DNA from: Acidimicrobiales bacterium
Lineage (GTDB): Bacteria; Actinomycetota; Acidimicrobiia; Acidimicrobiales; SZUA-35
Direction: 5' to 3'
Assembly (NCBI GenBank): GCA_020629155.1
Contig: JAHDDW010000019.1
Coordinates: 1 to 33,807 of the forward strand
Length of the DNA: 33,807 nt
Below the pieces are notes generated by a model. The model was not told the origin of the DNA, did no database searches, and worked only from the letters and a program-made list of their open reading frames with translations. The translations under genes and the position numbers were made by a program. Positions 8,811 to 16,645 of the stretch are shown here, in pieces (the stretch's first letter is position 1; every line of letters starts with the position of its first letter).

Positions 8811-9989
8811 GTGTTTACACTTAGTGTTGTGGCAGATAGCACAAAAGAAATAGCGGTGGTGCCTTTATTTGGCAAAATCACTACTGCACGTGTAGCAGCG
8901 CCGACAAAATCGAGCATCCTGCTTGGTATTATGGCCTATCGCTGGTTGACGCTTGCCTGGTTTGTGGTGGTCTACAGCTGGGAGGTGTATCGCCGTAACA
9001 TTTTAGGTAACGATCCATTTGTTGCTCATCCACTAAGCGGTTTTATTTTATGCGGATTTGCTATTGCTCATACTAGTTGGCTGACCTATGCCTATCGCAA
9101 AGATCCGAAGCGCATCTTACGGGTTGCAGAGATACTTGTCGAAATTGCTATCGCTGCGTTGCTTATTGGTTTGGATATGTGGGTGTATCAAACCGAGCAC
9201 AGCCAATCTTTGCCATCAATGTGGATTGTGAGCCCTGTTTTTGTTGTTGCTATTGCTGCTGGGCGGCGCACGGCTGTTGTTGCTGGCATAGGGTTGGGGG
9301 TTTGTCGCTATATCGGATGGCTTCCTTTCGCTGAAGACTCTTCTTATTCGATCGCACGCTTGGGTACCATCTTTTTCCTTGGAATTGCTGGATGGATAGC
9401 TGGCTATATCATGATTGAACTTGCGAAGACAGATCGGTCTATTTCCGCGTTCAAAGCGAGAGAAGAAATTGCCCGTACGCTGCATGATGGCGTTCTGCAA
9501 ACACTCGCCATTATTCAACGAACGAGCGAGGATACAAAACTTGTTAACCTGGCGCGAACGCAAGAAAAAGAACTGCGCGACTATCTTTTTGGGACGTATG
9601 CCCCGCACCAAAACTTGGCGACAGGGCTTCGTTCTGTTGCTCGAAAGGCAGAGCAACGATATCCAATAAAGGTTGAAGTCGTGACCGCCCCCGACTTGAA
9701 ATCTCAGTCAGATTTTCATACACAAACACTTTGCAAAGCCGCTGGGGAGGCCGTGACTAACGCAGCCAAACATGGGCCAGCCACACAAGTTACGATATAC
9801 GCCGAACCAGCCGATAGAGGCATAGTATTTGTCTCAGTGAAAGACAATGGTAAGGGTTTCGCAACGGAAGCTGTCGATGAGGGGCAAGGGATTTCTCGAT
9901 CAATCCGAGGCAGGATCGAAGGGTCAGGTGGCCGTGTTGAAATAACAAGCCGCCTTGACCGAGGCACAGAAGTTAAAATGTGGCTGTAG
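8811..9989 (+). CDS. Membrane sensor histidine kinase (NarL/MacS-like family)
   Basis: 392 residues. Five or six transmembrane helices span about 40-205. A HisKA_3-type dimerisation segment follows: REEIARTLHDGVLQTLA, with phosphoacceptor His225. A GHKL ATPase domain follows, with N-box EAVTNAAKHG (about 313-322) and G1 box DNGKGF (345-350). The layout resembles actinobacterial MacS-like kinases without a periplasmic loop. GTG at 8811 is the first in-frame start; a Met at residue 41, just before the first helix, is an alternative. The response regulator follows 64 bp downstream, so the two form a cognate pair. The signal is unknown. Confidence 0.9.
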   Translation: MFTLSVVADSTKEIAVVPLFGKITTARVAAPTKSSILLGIMAYRWLTLAWFVVVYSWEVYRRNILGNDPFVAHPLSGFILCGFAIAHTSWLTYAYRKDPKRILRVAEILVEIAIAALLIGLDMWVYQTEHSQSLPSMWIVSPVFVVAIAAGRRTAVVAGIGLGVCRYIGWLPFAEDSSYSIARLGTIFFLGIAGWIAGYIMIELAKTDRSISAFKAREEIARTLHDGVLQTLAIIQRTSEDTKLVNLARTQEKELRDYLFGTYAPHQNLATGLRSVARKAEQRYPIKVEVVTAPDLKSQSDFHTQTLCKAAGEAVTNAAKHGPATQVTIYAEPADRGIVFVSVKDNGKGFATEAVDEGQGISRSIRGRIEGSGGRVEITSRLDRGTEVKMWL

Positions 9990-10053
9990 TGATAGCGCAG
10001 CCTGCTAGGGGTGCTGTATAGGACTTCGAAATAACCTATAAGATAAACAAAGC

Positions 10054-10689
10054 GTGACGACAACTATCCCAAAACATATTGTGCGAGTGATTCTTGTTGA
10101 TGATCACCCTATTTGGCGAAGCGGTGTCAAGGCTGACTTGGGTGATAACTTTCATGTCGTTGCTGAAGCAAGCAATGCAGCGGACGCGATCGCTTTGATT
10201 AAGGAACATAAGCCAGATCTTGTGGTTTGTGATTTGCATATGCCAGGTGGTGGTATCAAAGTTGCTAAGACTTGTGGCGAAGAGACCACCATTGTTATGC
10301 TCACTGTTTCAGAAGCCGAAAAGGATTTGCTTGATGCCGTCGCGGCAGGTGCGTTGGGCTACCTTGTGAAATCGACGCCGCCCGATCAGCTTCGAGATGC
10401 TTTATGGAGGGCGAGTAAGGGCGAGCCTGCTTTTTCGCCTCAACTTGCAAGCCTTGTCCTCGGCGAGTTTCGTCGAATCAAAAATGCCTCAAATGCCGAC
10501 GCTATTTCAGAACGCGAACGAGAAGTATTACAACATGTTGCCCGAGGTCATAGCTATAAAGAAATCGGCGAAGAGCTTTTCATCGCACCTAAGACAGTTG
10601 AAAACCACGTCCGAAATATCCTTAAGAAGCTTCATTTGAGCCGCAGGCAAGAACTTGTTCGCTATGCGATAAAACATGGGATTGAATAG
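10054..10689 (+). CDS. NarL/LuxR-family response regulator
   Basis: 211 residues. The N-terminal receiver domain has acidic residues Asp16/Asp17, phosphoacceptor Asp60 in VVCDLHMP, Thr84 and Lys106. The C-terminal LuxR helix-turn-helix starts at ISEREREVLQHVARGHSYKEI and ends with KTVENHVRNILKKLHL, the DNA recognition part. It is activated by phosphotransfer from the kinase just upstream. GTG at 10054 is preceded by TATAAGAT about 9-10 nt upstream, so it may also have its own promoter with a very short leader. Targets are unknown. Confidence 0.95.
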   Translation: MTTTIPKHIVRVILVDDHPIWRSGVKADLGDNFHVVAEASNAADAIALIKEHKPDLVVCDLHMPGGGIKVAKTCGEETTIVMLTVSEAEKDLLDAVAAGALGYLVKSTPPDQLRDALWRASKGEPAFSPQLASLVLGEFRRIKNASNADAISEREREVLQHVARGHSYKEIGEELFIAPKTVENHVRNILKKLHLSRRQELVRYAIKHGIE

Positions 10690-10695
10690 AAGCGG

Positions 10696-10710
10696 TAGGC
10701 TTCAGCTATG
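10696..10710 (+). promoter_or_regulatory. Leaderless promoter at the RNase Z start
   Basis: TAGGCT (10696-10701), 6 nt, then ATG at 10708. The same hexamer and spacing occur before the kinase gene at 15587. Confidence 0.6.
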
Positions 10711-11631
10711 AGTTCACGAGAGTTTATTGTTTTAGGAACAGCGAGTCAGACCCCAACACGCAAAAGAGCGCACAACGGCTATGTGCTTCGTTGGGATAAT
10801 CAGCTTGTCCTTTTCGACCCAGGGGAGGGGACGCAACGACAATGTTTACTCGCAGGCGTTTCAATAGCAAAACTGACCGCTGTCTGCATAACACATTTCC
10901 ACGGTGATCATTGCCTCGGCTTGCCTGGTGTTATTCAACGACGCTCGTTAGATAACCGTCAGAACAAAATGCAAGCGCCGTTGCCTATCTATTTCACAGC
11001 CGACGGGCAAGAGTTTTTTGATCGAGCTAGACATCTAAGTGCATTCAACGACCAGGCAAATATCGAACCTAAACCAACTGTTGCAGGTGACCAGACGGCA
11101 ACGCTTGGCGACCTCACAATGAGCACACGCTATTTAGACCATCGAATAACAACATTGGGCTATCGATTTGATGAACCTGACAAGCAGGCGCTCAACAAAG
11201 AAGCGTTGCAAGCCAAAGGCATTGTTGGCGTCGATGTCAAGACCCTTTTAGCCGAAGGCAAGATAGAAACCTCTATGGGGACGGTGGGTTTAGCGGAAGT
11301 TTCCGAAACCAGAAAAGGCCAATCAATGGCTTTTGTTATGGATACAGCTATGTGCGATGAGGCTCTTCAACTTGCAGAAGGCGTTGACTTTTTGGTATGC
11401 GAGTCGACATTTCTAGAGGCAGAAAAGGAACTAGCGGCGCAGTACAAACATCTAACTGCCAAGCAGGCAGGGCAGCTAGCAGAACAAGCGAGGGCACAAA
11501 AACTTGTGCTCACCCACTTTTCTGCCCGCTACACAAACCTTGAACAATTTGGGGTAGAAGCCAGTGGGCATCACAATAACGTTGTGGTCGCTAACGACCT
11601 CGACGTTATTGCTTTGCCTGCACGCAAGTAA
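10708..11631 (+). CDS. rnz: Ribonuclease Z (tRNA 3' endonuclease), metallo-beta-lactamase fold
   Basis: 307 residues. The zinc motif HFHGDH (His63, His65, Asp67, His68) is followed by CLGLPG, the RNase Z signature. Downstream ligands are YLDHR, MDTAM and the C-terminal THFSARY. The known role is endonucleolytic removal of the 3' trailer from tRNA precursors. The tRNA-Gly in this window does not encode CCA, which fits the use of RNase Z. The gene ends 3 bp from the end of the convergent recA. Confidence 0.93.
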   Translation: MSSREFIVLGTASQTPTRKRAHNGYVLRWDNQLVLFDPGEGTQRQCLLAGVSIAKLTAVCITHFHGDHCLGLPGVIQRRSLDNRQNKMQAPLPIYFTADGQEFFDRARHLSAFNDQANIEPKPTVAGDQTATLGDLTMSTRYLDHRITTLGYRFDEPDKQALNKEALQAKGIVGVDVKTLLAEGKIETSMGTVGLAEVSETRKGQSMAFVMDTAMCDEALQLAEGVDFLVCESTFLEAEKELAAQYKHLTAKQAGQLAEQARAQKLVLTHFSARYTNLEQFGVEASGHHNNVVVANDLDVIALPARK

Positions 11632-11634
11632 TCG

Positions 11635-12687
11635 CTATTTTTTGGCGGGCTTTTTGTCGGCTTTCTCGGCTGCGTCGTCACGCACGTCAATTTCTTCGTC
11701 AGACTCAGTAAGGCCAACTGCTTTAAGCACTTTGTCTTGAATTTCCATCACTAAATCTGGGTTAGCGATAAGATAATCCTTCACTTTTTCACGGCCTTGC
11801 CCAAGCTGGTCACCTTCATAAGTGTACCAAGCACCAGATTTTTTCACGATGTTGTTTTCGACAGCGATATCGAGCAAAGAACCTTCACGGCTTATCCCTT
11901 TGCCATACATAATGTCAAATTCAGCGATTCTGAATGGCGGCGCAACTTTGTTTTTAACGATCTTAACTTTGGTGCGGTTACCAACGATTTCAGTTCCTTG
12001 TTTAAGTGACTCAATTCTGCGGATGTCAAGCCGTACTGAGCTGTAGAACTTTAATGCTCTTCCGCCTGGTGTTGTCTCTGGCGAACCGAACATAACACCA
12101 ATTTTTTCACGCAGCTGGTTAATAAAAATACAGATTGTGTCTGTCTTGTTTAGATTGCCTGTGATCTTACGAAGCGCTTGTGACATTAAACGAGCTTGTA
12201 AGCCCATATGGCTATCACCCATATCACCTTCGATTTCAGCACGCGGTGTTAACGCTGCTACCGAGTCGATGACGATCACATCGATTGATCCAGAACGCAC
12301 CAAAATGTCTGCGATCTCTAACGCTTGTTCACCAGTGTCGGGCTGAGAAATTAAAAGCTCATCAACGTCAACACCAATGTTGCCAGCGTATGATGGATCC
12401 ATTGCATGCTCAGCATCAATATAGGCACACACGCCACCGTTGCGTTGCGCTTCAGCGACAACATGCATAGCAAGCGTTGACTTGCCCGACGATTCAGGGC
12501 CATAGATTTCAACGACACGGCCGCGAGGCAAACCACCGACACCAAGCGCTAGGTCTAGTGACAAAGCCCCAGTCGGCACAGTTTCGATTTCCATACCCGT
12601 GCGCTCACCCATTTTCATGACTGAGCCTTTGCCGAACTGCTTCTCGATGCTGCCGAGGGCCATATCTAACGACTTATTTTTATCCAC
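11635..12687 (-). CDS. recA: RecA recombinase
   Basis: 350 residues from GTG at 12687. Walker A is GPESSGKS (63-70), and the sequence is a full-length, highly conserved RecA ending in a Lys-rich tail. It forms filaments on single-stranded DNA for homologous recombination and stimulates LexA self-cleavage. An in-frame ATG lies at 12705, but a good Shine-Dalgarno (CAGGAG) sits between the two and is correctly spaced only for the GTG, so the GTG is chosen. Unlike many actinobacteria, recX does not follow: rnz converges immediately. A 13-bp palindrome overlaps the upstream ATG. Confidence 0.98.
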   Translation of the reverse strand: MDKNKSLDMALGSIEKQFGKGSVMKMGERTGMEIETVPTGALSLDLALGVGGLPRGRVVEIYGPESSGKSTLAMHVVAEAQRNGGVCAYIDAEHAMDPSYAGNIGVDVDELLISQPDTGEQALEIADILVRSGSIDVIVIDSVAALTPRAEIEGDMGDSHMGLQARLMSQALRKITGNLNKTDTICIFINQLREKIGVMFGSPETTPGGRALKFYSSVRLDIRRIESLKQGTEIVGNRTKVKIVKNKVAPPFRIAEFDIMYGKGISREGSLLDIAVENNIVKKSGAWYTYEGDQLGQGREKVKDYLIANPDLVMEIQDKVLKAVGLTESDEEIDVRDDAAEKADKKPAKK

Positions 12688-12701
12688 TTTGATCTCCTGA
12701 T

Positions 12702-12714
12702 ACATAAAATATGT
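12702..12714. promoter_or_regulatory. 13-bp palindrome just upstream of recA
   Basis: ACATAAAATATGT is a perfect inverted repeat (5-bp arms, 3-bp spacer) lying 15-27 bp upstream of the recA GTG. It could be a LexA-type operator of a non-classical sequence; it does not match the usual actinobacterial SOS box CGAAC-N4-GTTCG. Confidence 0.35.
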
Positions 12715-13002
12715 TTGTTAGAGCTGACCCTACACCCTATGTGTGACACTTTATAAAAAACGGCACAGACTTGCACTCATTAAGCGATATTTCTTGCAGA
12801 AATCAGACGCTGCCTGGTTTGCTGAGGTCGCATGGGGCGACATAGCTGTAGAGCAGATGATATCCCAGCATAGAGACGCGCGCCTGCACGGTACAGCTAC
12901 TTAGCGTATAAGATGGCCGCATCTGGGATAGATACGGTTTGTTCTAAAAAATCCACCAGCTTCACTCTATTGCTTTCCAAGCTGTATTTGCCGCCGCCCC
13001 TG
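12715..13002. other. Intergenic stretch upstream of recA and the small lipoprotein
   Basis: About 300 bp without a credible gene. It must hold the divergent recA promoter. TATCCCAG near 12859 is complementary to CTGGGATA near 12935, with CAGATG/CATCTG beside them, so the 12850-12945 part could fold into one structure. No known RNA family was recognised. Confidence 0.3.
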
Positions 13003-13015
13003 TATCCTGAAAAAT

Positions 13016-13336
13016 GTGAAACGTATTTTTTTTGTTCCTTTCATCTGTTTACTCGCCTTAAGCGCATGCGGTGACGACAAAGTTGAACCTGAAACAATTA
13101 AAGAGCGGCTCGAAAAAATTGAAGGTCGAGAGCTTACTTCAACCGAAGTGACAAAGCAGTTAGACAAAGCTGAGTTTATTTGCCAGCTAAATAATGATGT
13201 GCTTGTTGCTATGTGGGAAACAATGGATGAGAAGCAGCTAGCGTTCCAAGATTTTGTGTTTGAGGTGCAATGCAAAGACAAGGCTGCCCTTTATACCGAA
13301 AGCACTGACCGTCTACTTTCAGAAGCCTCTGAATAG
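13016..13336 (+). CDS. Small secreted lipoprotein of unknown function
   Basis: 106 residues. The signal peptide MKRIFFVPFICLLALSAC has a lipobox LSAC with Cys18, so it should be lipid-anchored outside the membrane. The mature part is acidic and helical (DKVEPETIKERLEKIEG) with two further cysteines, ICQ and VQC, that could form a disulfide. The GTG start is supported by TATCCT 7 nt upstream, a leaderless promoter. No family is recognised. Confidence 0.8.
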   Translation: MKRIFFVPFICLLALSACGDDKVEPETIKERLEKIEGRELTSTEVTKQLDKAEFICQLNNDVLVAMWETMDEKQLAFQDFVFEVQCKDKAALYTESTDRLLSEASE

Positions 13337-13404
13337 TTATCTAAAAAGCTGAAGACGTAAGCAGGTGCACGCTTTCAGTCCAATTCGCCACCCTCAGCTT
13401 GATT

Positions 13405-13434
13405 GGGGATCTCATCTCTGTTAACTGAGATCCC
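13405..13434. repeat. Inverted repeat, possible terminator
   Basis: GGGATCTC (13406-13413) pairs with GAGATCCC (13427-13434). It lies 70 bp past the lipoprotein gene and 20 bp before a composite palindromic repeat. There is no T-run, so it is only a weak terminator candidate. Confidence 0.45.
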
Positions 13435-13455
13435 TAGATGGTTGATTCCAAGATA

Positions 13456-13515
13456 GTCATCCCCGAGAAATCGGCGATCTTATCCAGCAGAGATTCCCGC
13501 TTTCGTGGGAATGAC
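13456..13515. repeat. Composite palindromic repeat (REP/MITE-like)
   Basis: The 60-bp unit starts GTCATCCCC and ends GGGAATGAC. It holds two hairpins: CCCCGA-gaaa-TCGGCG and ATTCCCGC-tttc-GTGGGAAT (13493-13512). This GTCATYCCCGC...GCGGGAATGAC style of intergenic palindrome is known as a dispersed repeat in many, mostly proteobacterial, genomes. No transposase is nearby. Confidence 0.65.
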
Positions 13516-13584
13516 GACCTGAATAGGCTTGGGGCGCCAGAATTTACTACATTCGACCATCTTTCAGTTGCCGTTTTGGAAAAT

Positions 13585-13605
13585 GAATGTTAACATTCCA
13601 TTATG
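13585..13605 (+). promoter_or_regulatory. Leaderless promoter with an overlapping palindromic operator
   Basis: TGTTAACAT (extended -10), 6 nt, then ATG at 13603. The -10 is embedded in GAATGTTAACATTC (13585-13598), a perfect 14-bp palindrome. A repressor bound there would block RNA polymerase; the co-transcribed winged-helix protein is the obvious candidate. Confidence 0.65.
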
Positions 13606-14076
13606 GAATCTGAAAAAAATGCTCAAACGGCGGCTGACAATCTACACGAATTGGATAAGGCGCAAGCAAAAATATATACCAGTTACTCTAGGCTTGCCTG
13701 GTGGGAGATGCCGATCACAGGGCTTTCGTTTGCTGTACTCATAGCCGCACAAGCCGCCACAACCTCGCTAGGAATAATGCTTGCGACAATCAGTATAGTT
13801 TTCTCAGTTGGCTACTCTCTTAGGAGCGCTCGAAAACGAGGAGTCTTCCTCCCCTCATCGAAAAATGCGCCGCCACACATCAAACGAGAATCGATAGTGC
13901 TCGTAGCTGGCTTCGGAATCTCAATGGCTGCTGTGTTTGTTATCAAAGCGTTTACTTCATGGCAAGTTGCAGCCGTAGCCACCTTTGTCATATTGACAGC
14001 CCACAGTGCCATCACCGATCACCGACTTGCAAAAGCAGCGCAAAAAACTGAACGAGATATAAACATGCAGTCATGA
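13603..14076 (+). CDS. Small integral membrane protein, first gene of a two-gene operon
   Basis: 157 residues. A soluble N-terminal segment (about 1-35) is followed by four predicted transmembrane helices in two hairpins, near 37-75 and 98-140, separated by a basic loop (SARKRG). No family is named with confidence; pairs of such a membrane protein with an HTH_34-type regulator occur in actinobacteria. It overlaps the regulator by ATGA, so translation is coupled. Confidence 0.8.
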   Translation: MESEKNAQTAADNLHELDKAQAKIYTSYSRLAWWEMPITGLSFAVLIAAQAATTSLGIMLATISIVFSVGYSLRSARKRGVFLPSSKNAPPHIKRESIVLVAGFGISMAAVFVIKAFTSWQVAAVATFVILTAHSAITDHRLAKAAQKTERDINMQS

Positions 14077-14378
14077 GTCTAGGTGATCTAGACAGTATCT
14101 TAACCAACCCGAAACGACTGGCTGCATTAGGTGTCGTAGTAAACTCCACCTCAACGGCATTCACCCTTATTCGAGACATACTGGAGCTTAAAGACTCCGA
14201 CCTGTCAAAACATATGGGCGCACTCACCGATGCCAACTATGTGACCGCAAAAAAGACAGGCAAGGGGCGCAGTCGTCAAACGTGGTATAGCCCAACAAAA
14301 GAAGGCAAGAAAGCTTTGAAAAAACATATCGACGCGCTCAATGCCCTTGCCGTCGGGGCCGCAAGTGGTGACCGTTAA
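14073..14378 (+). CDS. Winged-helix transcriptional regulator (HTH_34/PadR-like)
   Basis: 101 residues. The sequence fits the single-domain HTH_34 fold: NPKRLAALGVVV, then the recognition helix in DSDLSKHMGALTDANYV, then a basic wing KKTGKGRSRQTWYSPTKEGKKAL. It likely binds as a dimer and autoregulates through the 14-bp palindrome over the operon promoter. It overlaps the membrane-protein gene by 4 bp. Confidence 0.85.
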   Translation: MSLGDLDSILTNPKRLAALGVVVNSTSTAFTLIRDILELKDSDLSKHMGALTDANYVTAKKTGKGRSRQTWYSPTKEGKKALKKHIDALNALAVGAASGDR

Positions 14379-14428
14379 CCAGATGGCTTGGGTTGGAACA
14401 GCGTGCGTGCGGTTCTGTCACATCTTGG

Positions 14429-15172
14429 CTAGCTCTGCTTTTTGAGGCGCACCCAGCGGCCGAACAAAAAGCTTTCGTGTTGCCATATTCTGTCTAGGTT
14501 CATGTTTTGTAGACAGGGAGTGGTGTTTCGTTGCTTTGTTGGGGCTACGTCGACGAGTGTTGGCGCTAGCGTCATGTTCCATTCGTCTATCAAATCGTTT
14601 TTGATCAACTGTTGTGTCACAGCAGGGCCTCCTTCAGATAGTACAACAGCGAATTTTTTTTCGGCGAAAAAACCCATAAGTAAGGGGAAATCCACCGAAG
14701 TCTTCCCCAGCCTTATAATCTCGGTTTTTTCTGCAACTTTTTGAGAAGCTTGTGCTGCTTCGCTAGTTATGACAAGAGGTCGATAGCTGTTGTTTGTAAA
14801 CAAGGGGAGTGAGTCGTCAAATCGGAGGCTTTGGCTGACAATAGCTAAAGCAGGTACTGCGGTTTTGCCCTGGTTGACACGTAGTCTCTGTAGTGCAGTC
14901 GAGAGCTTCGGAGCGCCATATCTCTCGGCGCGCACTGTTTCAGCGCCTACAAGGATAACGTCACTAATAGAGCGGAAAATCTTAAGCATTTCGCGATCTT
15001 TGTCGCTGCTTAAGCCCTCTGATTTTCCACCGACAGCTACTGAGCCGTTTAAGGAATATGCCATTGAACTCATCACCCAAGGTCGAGCAACGTTGTGGTT
15101 GCGCTGTTCTGCATGTAGCGATTCTGCAAGGTTCTCTATCTTGGTTTCTGAAGGTGGAAATAAAGACAACAT
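14429..15172 (-). CDS. RibD C-terminal-domain (DHFR-like) pyrimidine reductase family protein
   Basis: About 247 residues from ATG at 15172. The sequence PWVMSSMAYSLNGSVAV, then GLSSDKDREMLKIFRSISDVILVGAETVRAERYG, is typical of the actinobacterial pyrimidine reductase family related to RibD-C and dihydrofolate reductase; LSEGGPAVTQQLI is the conserved NADPH-binding segment. It probably reduces a pteridine- or pyrimidine-like substrate with NADPH. It lacks the deaminase half of RibD, and no riboflavin genes are adjacent. The frame opens at GTG 15187, but GAGGG about 8 nt before ATG 15172 favours the latter. Confidence 0.8.
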   Translation of the reverse strand: MLSLFPPSETKIENLAESLHAEQRNHNVARPWVMSSMAYSLNGSVAVGGKSEGLSSDKDREMLKIFRSISDVILVGAETVRAERYGAPKLSTALQRLRVNQGKTAVPALAIVSQSLRFDDSLPLFTNNSYRPLVITSEAAQASQKVAEKTEIIRLGKTSVDFPLLMGFFAEKKFAVVLSEGGPAVTQQLIKNDLIDEWNMTLAPTLVDVAPTKQRNTTPCLQNMNLDRIWQHESFLFGRWVRLKKQS

Positions 15173-15187
15173 TGTGGTTTCCCTCAC

Positions 15188-15574
15188 GTAAAGTGAAGCC
15201 GGTATAGCCTTTCTCGCATGCAGTGGTTGGCCTTGGGTTATCCACAGGAAATTAACAGGGTTGTCCAGTTTTGATCCACAGACAAAACCCCATATCCTGA
15301 CAGATGACCGCTAAGGTCAATGTTGTGATGGAGGTCAGTAAGAGCATCAGTATGGCTGGGCGCACAAAGGCGGGGCCCATGGGTGAGATAACCATCTTTG
15401 ATGGTAGCTAGCGCGCGACCAAAAGTCGCAATTCAAACCTCGACCTGTCTGCTCTAACAAACTGATCTCCGTCATACCAACAAAGATGATAATCACACAC
15501 CTGTAATTACAACAGTGTATCGAAAAAAGAATTGAGCAGGTGTATGCTCGCAAAGAAATATCGCCAAGCGCCTA
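15188..15574. other. Intergenic region with DnaA-box-like sites and hairpins
   Basis: Nearly 400 bp between divergent genes without a credible gene. It holds a cluster of DnaA-box-like nonamers (15238-15280). Two compact hairpins follow: ACCATC-ttt-GATGGT near 15391 and GCGAC-caaaa-GTCGC near 15415. A palindrome TGTAATTACA lies near 15502. A small RNA is possible but not supported by any recognised family. Confidence 0.4.
15238..15280 (+). promoter_or_regulatory. Cluster of three DnaA-box-like nonamers
   Basis: TTATCCACA (15238-15246) is a perfect consensus DnaA box. TTGTCCAGT (15261-15269) and TGATCCACA (15272-15280) are variants in the same orientation. dnaA/dnaN are not adjacent, so this is more likely a DnaA-binding or titration site than oriC. 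Confidence 0.45.
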
Positions 15575-15586
15575 TAGGCTGTGTCG

Positions 15587-16558
15587 GTGTCTGAAAAAAA
15601 ATATGATGTAGTCGCCGTGGGAAACGCACTGTTGGATATTTCTGGCAATGTGTCTGACAAGTTTCTAGCTGCTCGGTCGCTTCGTAAAGGTTCAATGGAC
15701 CTCGTCTCTCCAGAAACAGCCATGGAACTCGCAAGCAAACTACGTTCGCCGCATTATTCATCAGGTGGCTCGGCAGCAAACACTGCGGTTGGCGTCGCAT
15801 CGTTTGGTGGGACAAGCGCTTTTATCGGCAACGTGGCATCAGACGAGTGGGGGACTGCATTCACACAGGACCTGTTGTCACTTGGCGTTGACTTCCTCCC
15901 AGCAGGAGACGCGACATCAGAAAATCAGTCGACAGGGTGCTGTCTTGTTTTGGTGACGCCAGATGGTGAGCGCACGATGATGGCTAACCTTGGTGCGAGC
16001 ACAACCTTTAAGCCAGCGTCGCAACAGCAGCACTTTGCTAATTCTGCGATTGTTTTGAGTGAGGGTTATGTGTGTGATAGCGCAGCGTTGTTGCATATGA
16101 CACAAGAAGCGGCTGTTTCCGTACGGCAAGCTGGTGGATTGTTTGCTTTTAGTCTTTCAGATGTGGGTTGTGTTGAGCGTCATCAAGACCGTCTGCGATC
16201 CTTGTTGCCAGATGTCGATATTTTGTTCGCGAACGAGCTCGAAATTCAGGCGCTTTATAATTGCAGTTTTAGTGAAGCCAGCGAAAAAGTGTCAAAAGAT
16301 GTTCCGCTGGCTTTCCTAACACGAGGGGCTCAGGGTTCTTTGGTTGTAGTTGAAGGTCAAGTGACGCAAGTGGCTGCTCAGAAAGTGGCTGCGGTAGACA
16401 CTACAGGGGCAGGTGATCAATACGCGGCAGGTGTGCTTTATGGTTTAAATCAGGGAATGTCGCCTGTCGGCTCGGCGGAGCTTGGCGCAATGGCTGCCAG
16501 TGAAGTTGTGTCTCATCAAGGCGCACGCCCAAAGATAAAACTGAGCGAACTGGTGTAA
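15587..16558 (+). CDS. PfkB-family carbohydrate/adenosine kinase
   Basis: 323 residues from GTG at 15587. The N-terminus YDVVAVGNALLDI and the GGSAANTAVGVASFGG block are typical of the adenosine kinase branch of the ribokinase family; the catalytic signature DTTGAGDQYAAG is near residue 270, with Asp as base. It phosphorylates a sugar or nucleoside with ATP; adenosine or a related nucleoside is the likely substrate. The frame also has GTG at 15581, but TAGGCT (15575-15580) lies exactly 6 nt before 15587, so that start is chosen. The last 180 bp have a diverged second copy at about 17990-18168, beyond the neighbouring ATPase gene. Confidence 0.88.
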   Translation: MSEKKYDVVAVGNALLDISGNVSDKFLAARSLRKGSMDLVSPETAMELASKLRSPHYSSGGSAANTAVGVASFGGTSAFIGNVASDEWGTAFTQDLLSLGVDFLPAGDATSENQSTGCCLVLVTPDGERTMMANLGASTTFKPASQQQHFANSAIVLSEGYVCDSAALLHMTQEAAVSVRQAGGLFAFSLSDVGCVERHQDRLRSLLPDVDILFANELEIQALYNCSFSEASEKVSKDVPLAFLTRGAQGSLVVVEGQVTQVAAQKVAAVDTTGAGDQYAAGVLYGLNQGMSPVGSAELGAMAASEVVSHQGARPKIKLSELV

Positions 16559-16576
16559 AGGTCAACTGCTGTTCCC

Positions 16577-16626
16577 ATTTTTTCATAGGAATAAGTTGAG
16601 AAATTGCTATTTTTTCATAGGAATAA
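16577..16626 (+). repeat. Perfect 18-bp direct repeats before the ATPase gene
   Basis: ATTTTTTCATAGGAATAA occurs at 16577-16594 and 16609-16626, a 32-bp period, immediately upstream of the -10 TACTAT (16631-16636) of the ATPase gene. The position suggests a regulatory site with two protein-binding units. Confidence 0.75.
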
Positions 16627-16627
16627 A

Positions 16628-16645
16628 TGGTACTATTTTGCTATG
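16628..16645 (+). promoter_or_regulatory. Leaderless extended -10 promoter of the ATPase gene
   Basis: TGG-TACTAT (hexamer 16631-16636) followed by TTTGCT and ATG at 16643. This fixes the gene start; an upstream in-frame TTG at 16604 falls inside the repeats. Confidence 0.7.

Noticed and set aside
9216-9656. A 146-codon minus-strand frame inside the histidine kinase
   Set aside because: Antisense to a kinase with all expected motifs; composition is that of a shadow frame.
12850-12945. A structured small RNA between recA and the lipoprotein gene
   Set aside because: Two complementary segments exist, but no known RNA family or promoter-terminator pair could be matched.
15238-15280. Chromosomal origin
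   Set aside because: Only three DnaA-box-like sites, no AT-rich unwinding region and no dnaA, dnaN or gyrB nearby.
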